Shown: one piece after another, positions 4,896 to 7,037 of the stretch
How the letters are laid out: every line of letters starts with the position of its first letter
How positions within the stretch are numbered: the first letter of the stretch is position 1
Source of the DNA: Acidaminococcus sp050873445
Lineage (GTDB): Bacteria > Bacillota > Negativicutes > Acidaminococcales > Acidaminococcaceae
NCBI RefSeq assembly: GCF_050873445.1
Contig: NZ_JBNMIU010000077.1
Coordinates: forward strand, 1-7,037
Direction of reading: 5' to 3'
Length of the DNA stretch: 7,037 nucleotides
Position numbers and translations under genes: made by a program
Notes under the pieces: model-generated
Databases searched by the model: none
What the model saw: only the letters and a program-made list of their open reading frames with translations
What the model was told of the DNA's origin: nothing

Positions 4896-5693
4896 ATGAC
4901 TACAACAAAAGACTTCATTTATAACGGGATGAATGTGCGGACGGCTGTTGTGAACGGAGAGCCATGGTTCGTGGCCGCCGATGTGTGCCGCATCCTTGGT
5001 ATTGCCAACCCCAGCGATGCTCTTTCGAGGCTGGATGACGATGAAAAGAATACCCTAGTTTTAACCGAGGGTATTCCTGGCAATCCGGAAAAACGTGTTG
5101 TGAATGAGCCGGGACTCTACACCCTGATTCTCAGCAGCCGGAAACCTGAAGCCAGGGCATTTAAAAGATGGGTAACACACAAAGTCATTCCTTCTATCCG
5201 CCAATCCGGTCTGTATGCAACGGAAGCTATCCTTGATAATCCGGACCTTGCCATTGCAGTCTTTACTAAGCTCAAGGAAGAACGGGAACGGCGTGAATCC
5301 ATGGAACTTTTGGCAGCTGCTCAGAAGCAGCAGATCGCAGAGCTCCAGCCGAAGGCAAGCTACTACGATCTGGTCCTTCAATGCAAAGATCTGGTTCCGA
5401 CTTCGGTCATTGCAAAGGATTATGGATGGTCTGCCCGGCATATGAATAACTGGCTCCATGAACACGGAATCCAGTACAAGCAGGGAAAAATATGGCTGCT
5501 CTACCAGAAATACGCTCCCATGGGGTACACCAGCACCAAGACATACAGTGTTCCCGATAGCTATGGCATTCCCCATAACCGCACTTATATGTACTGGACC
5601 CAGAAGGGACGACTGTTTATTTATCAGCTGATGACGTCCGAAGGCAACTATCCGCTTATCGAAAAGGGGCGTGGCGACAGTGGAGAAATTTAA
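4896..5693 (+). CDS. Phage antirepressor, Bro-N plus KilAC domains
   Basis: This 265-aa protein joins two domains of phage antirepressors. Residues 8-108 are a Bro-N domain: VNGEPWFVAADVCRILGIAN, the helix pair around SDALSRLDDDEKNT, then NEPGLYTLILSSRKPEA and FKRWVTHKVIPSIRQSG. Residues 122-150 form a charged helix or short coiled coil (KLKEERERRESMELLAAAQ). Residues 152-250 are a KilAC-type domain: KASYYDLVLQ, IAKDYGWSARHMNNWLHEHG, IQYKQGKIWLLY, and YMYWTQKGRLFIYQLM. Such proteins bind DNA or relieve a phage repressor to favour lytic or early expression. AAGGAGG (4881-4887) is an excellent ribosome binding site 8 nt before the ATG. The length is normal and the gene looks intact. It follows the sigma-like gene by 63 bp and overlaps the start of the next gene by up to 23 bp. 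Confidence 0.92.
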   Translation: MTTTKDFIYNGMNVRTAVVNGEPWFVAADVCRILGIANPSDALSRLDDDEKNTLVLTEGIPGNPEKRVVNEPGLYTLILSSRKPEARAFKRWVTHKVIPSIRQSGLYATEAILDNPDLAIAVFTKLKEERERRESMELLAAAQKQQIAELQPKASYYDLVLQCKDLVPTSVIAKDYGWSARHMNNWLHEHGIQYKQGKIWLLYQKYAPMGYTSTKTYSVPDSYGIPHNRTYMYWTQKGRLFIYQLMTSEGNYPLIEKGRGDSGEI

Positions 5694-6099
5694 CCAGGAG
5701 CATTATCAGGATCCTACTCCGCAGAGAGCCCTCAGTGCTGTCGAAGCCCAGCGGAAGGCACTCCGGGCTTACCGGCCTCTCGTATATATCTGTTCCCCGT
5801 ATTCCGGGGCAACGGATAAAAATATCCTGGCAGCAAGGCGGTACTGCCGCTTTGCCTTTGAAGAAGGGTACCTGCCCTTGGCTCCGCATCTCCTCTTTCC
5901 TCAGTTCCTGGATGACCGGGATCCAAAGGAACGGGAGGCAGGGCTCCATTTCGGCAACATCCTCATGAGTCTTTGCCGGGAAGTGTGGGTGTTCGGGGAT
6001 ACCATATCTCCTGGCATGGATGCGGAGATTCGGCGGGCCAGATGGAAGAACTATCGGCTGAGATTCTTTAACGAAACCCTCGAGGAGGCAGAAAGATGA
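5671..6099 (+). CDS. DUF4406-like protein, nucleoside 2-deoxyribosyltransferase fold
   Basis: This 142-aa protein has a leader of about 35 residues and then one compact alpha/beta domain. Key segments are PLVYICSPYSG (36-46, the nucleotide-binding first strand and loop), NILAARRYCRFAFEEGYLPL (51-70), APHLLFPQFLDD (71-82), and EVWVFGDTISPGMDAEIRRA (104-123), with Glu119 at the position of the family's active-site acid. This arrangement is that of DUF4406/YfgL-like phage proteins related to nucleoside 2-deoxyribosyltransferases, which cleave or exchange the base of deoxynucleosides. The substrate is not known. Start choice: GTG 5671 overlaps the antirepressor by 23 bp. GTG 5680 in the same frame is better spaced from AAAAGGGG (5662-5669) and may be the true start. 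The gene overlaps the primase by 4 bp. A role in nucleotide supply or modification for element replication is inferred. Confidence 0.78.
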   Translation: MATVEKFNQEHYQDPTPQRALSAVEAQRKALRAYRPLVYICSPYSGATDKNILAARRYCRFAFEEGYLPLAPHLLFPQFLDDRDPKEREAGLHFGNILMSLCREVWVFGDTISPGMDAEIRRARWKNYRLRFFNETLEEAER

Positions 6100-7037
6100 G
6101 ATTTACGATTTACACGGCTGACTGTACCGGCAACGAACGAAATGCCATATATCCTAATAAAGCAGTCATCACAAGCAGCAGGGAACTGGGGACGGCTGCT
6201 GCTTTCGACCACGTTTGTGCGGCCTATAAGGACAACTACCGGAGCCGGGATAACTTCCTGGCTTCCGATGTGGCGGTGATGGACTGCGACAACGACCATA
6301 CGGAAAATCCGAAGGAGTGGGTGACGGGAGAAAAGCTCCTTGCCATGCTGCCAAACGTGGCTGTGGCCATCGTCCCGTCCCGGAATAGCGGGAAAGCCAA
6401 GGAAGGCCGGAAAGCCCGGCCCCGGTTCCATGCGTATTTTCCCATTCCGGAAGTGCAGGACGAAAAAGCCTATACGGCACTGAAACAGGGAATCCGGGAG
6501 CAGTTTCCCTTCTTTGACGGCCAGGCCCTGGATGCGGCCCGGTTCCTGTATGGCACGGAAGTGGTGCCGGAAGAAATCTTCTGGCAGGAAGGGGAGCGCA
6601 CCATTATGGAATTCCTGGCCGGACTGGAACCTGCGGAACCCAGCCGGACGGAAGCTCCCTTCTATACAGGAAGCTCCATCCCGGAAGGCAGCCGCAACAA
6701 TGCCATGTCCCACTTTGCCGGCCGGGTGCTGAAACGGTATGGGGATACGGACAAAGCCTATGAAGCCTACCTGCAGAGGGCCGAGAATTGCGACCCCCCT
6801 CTTTCGGAGAAGGAACTGGGAACCATCTGGAAAAGTGCCCTGAAATTTTACAGGGACAAGATTGAAGGCAGTGAAGGGTATGTGCCTCCGCAGGAATTCA
6901 ACAATCCCTATCCCGGATGGAGCGAGCCACTGCCATTATCACGTTTCACAATGGCTCCATTCCCGGTCGATGCGCTGCCGCAGCCGATTGCTGATTATGT
7001 GAGGGCCGTAGCGGAAAGCACACAGACACCTGTGGAT
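6096..7037 (+). CDS. Primase/replication protein: AEP-type primase, PriCT, start of DUF3987 (partial)
   Basis: The first 314 codons of a replication protein run off the right edge. The N-terminal part has the three signatures of archaeo-eukaryotic-type (prim-pol) primases: the metal-binding acidic cluster MDCDND (62-67), SRNSGK (95-100) leading to RFHAYFP (110-116, His112), and FDGQALDAARFLYG (140-153). Residues 195-252 (SIPEGSRNNAMSHFAGRVLK through LGTIWKSALKFY) are a PriCT primase C-terminal helical domain. From about 282 the sequence (FTMAPFPVDALPQPIADYV, AESTQTPVD) matches the opening of DUF3987, a helicase-like ATPase region that presumably continues outside the window. The start ATG at 6096 overlaps the previous stop as ATGA, with GAGGAGG at 6082-6088 giving 7 nt of spacing. 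It would prime and unwind the element's DNA. This is a hallmark of phage and plasmid replication modules. Confidence 0.88.
   Translation, partial: MRFTIYTADCTGNERNAIYPNKAVITSSRELGTAAAFDHVCAAYKDNYRSRDNFLASDVAVMDCDNDHTENPKEWVTGEKLLAMLPNVAVAIVPSRNSGKAKEGRKARPRFHAYFPIPEVQDEKAYTALKQGIREQFPFFDGQALDAARFLYGTEVVPEEIFWQEGERTIMEFLAGLEPAEPSRTEAPFYTGSSIPEGSRNNAMSHFAGRVLKRYGDTDKAYEAYLQRAENCDPPLSEKELGTIWKSALKFYRDKIEGSEGYVPPQEFNNPYPGWSEPLPLSRFTMAPFPVDALPQPIADYVRAVAESTQTPVD

Noticed and set aside
6051..6713. 220-codon minus-strand open frame opposite the primase gene
   Set aside because: It is antisense to a well-recognised primase domain, has no ribosome binding site or motif, and its composition fits an antisense shadow.
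1..7037. CRISPR array, tRNA, rRNA, insertion sequence or integrase gene
   Set aside because: No regularly spaced repeats, cloverleaf, transposase or recombinase motifs were seen. The claim that this is a mobile element rests on the antirepressor, sigma-like and primase genes alone.

Overview
The window looks like the edge of an integrated mobile element, most likely a prophage or phage-like island, in a low-to-mid GC Firmicute. Shine-Dalgarno sites are strong (GGGAGG, AAGGAG, AAGGAGG). The phage-type genes on the right have a Clostridia/Negativicutes flavour. The genus is an inference and cannot be fixed from the sequence.

Left end (1-364): the last 33 codons of an unidentified plus-strand gene, then about 260 bp without a gene. 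This gap holds a weak hairpin behind that gene and a good intrinsic terminator for the minus-strand operon that runs toward it.

Middle (365-3695, minus strand): four tightly overlapping genes, read from right to left. They are a 398-aa protein with a degenerate CxxC/HNH-like module, a 74-aa winged-helix-like middle component, a 561-aa DUF2326 SMC/RecN-like ABC ATPase, and an 86-aa XRE-type regulator. The overlaps are 4, 11 and 23 bp. This is the layout of an ABC-three-component (ABC-3C) system, a class predicted from comparative genomics to act in biological conflict such as anti-phage defence. The ATPase is expected to sense or remodel nucleoprotein, the other two parts to couple it to a response, and the XRE protein to control the operon. 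An extended -10 promoter with an inverted repeat across the -10 lies about 130 bp upstream of the first gene.

Divergent intergenic region (3696-4217): the left part is A+T-rich and contains the defence promoter and a possible gene remnant. The right part is G+C-richer and dense in inverted repeats: several hairpins, two of them mutually exclusive, then a textbook terminator hairpin with five T, then a hairpin that buries the ribosome binding site of the next gene. This is the most unusual part of the window and may be a regulatory leader RNA or a small RNA.

Right (4218-7037, plus strand): a phage-type early module of visibly higher G+C. It has a sigma-factor-like regulator, a Bro-N/KilAC antirepressor, a DUF4406-like protein (nucleoside 2-deoxyribosyltransferase fold), and the first 314 codons of a primase (AEP-type domain plus PriCT, entering DUF3987) that runs off the window. 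The last three overlap and are probably translationally coupled. The picture is a defence cassette facing away from the regulatory and replication genes of a mobile element, with the control regions of both between them.
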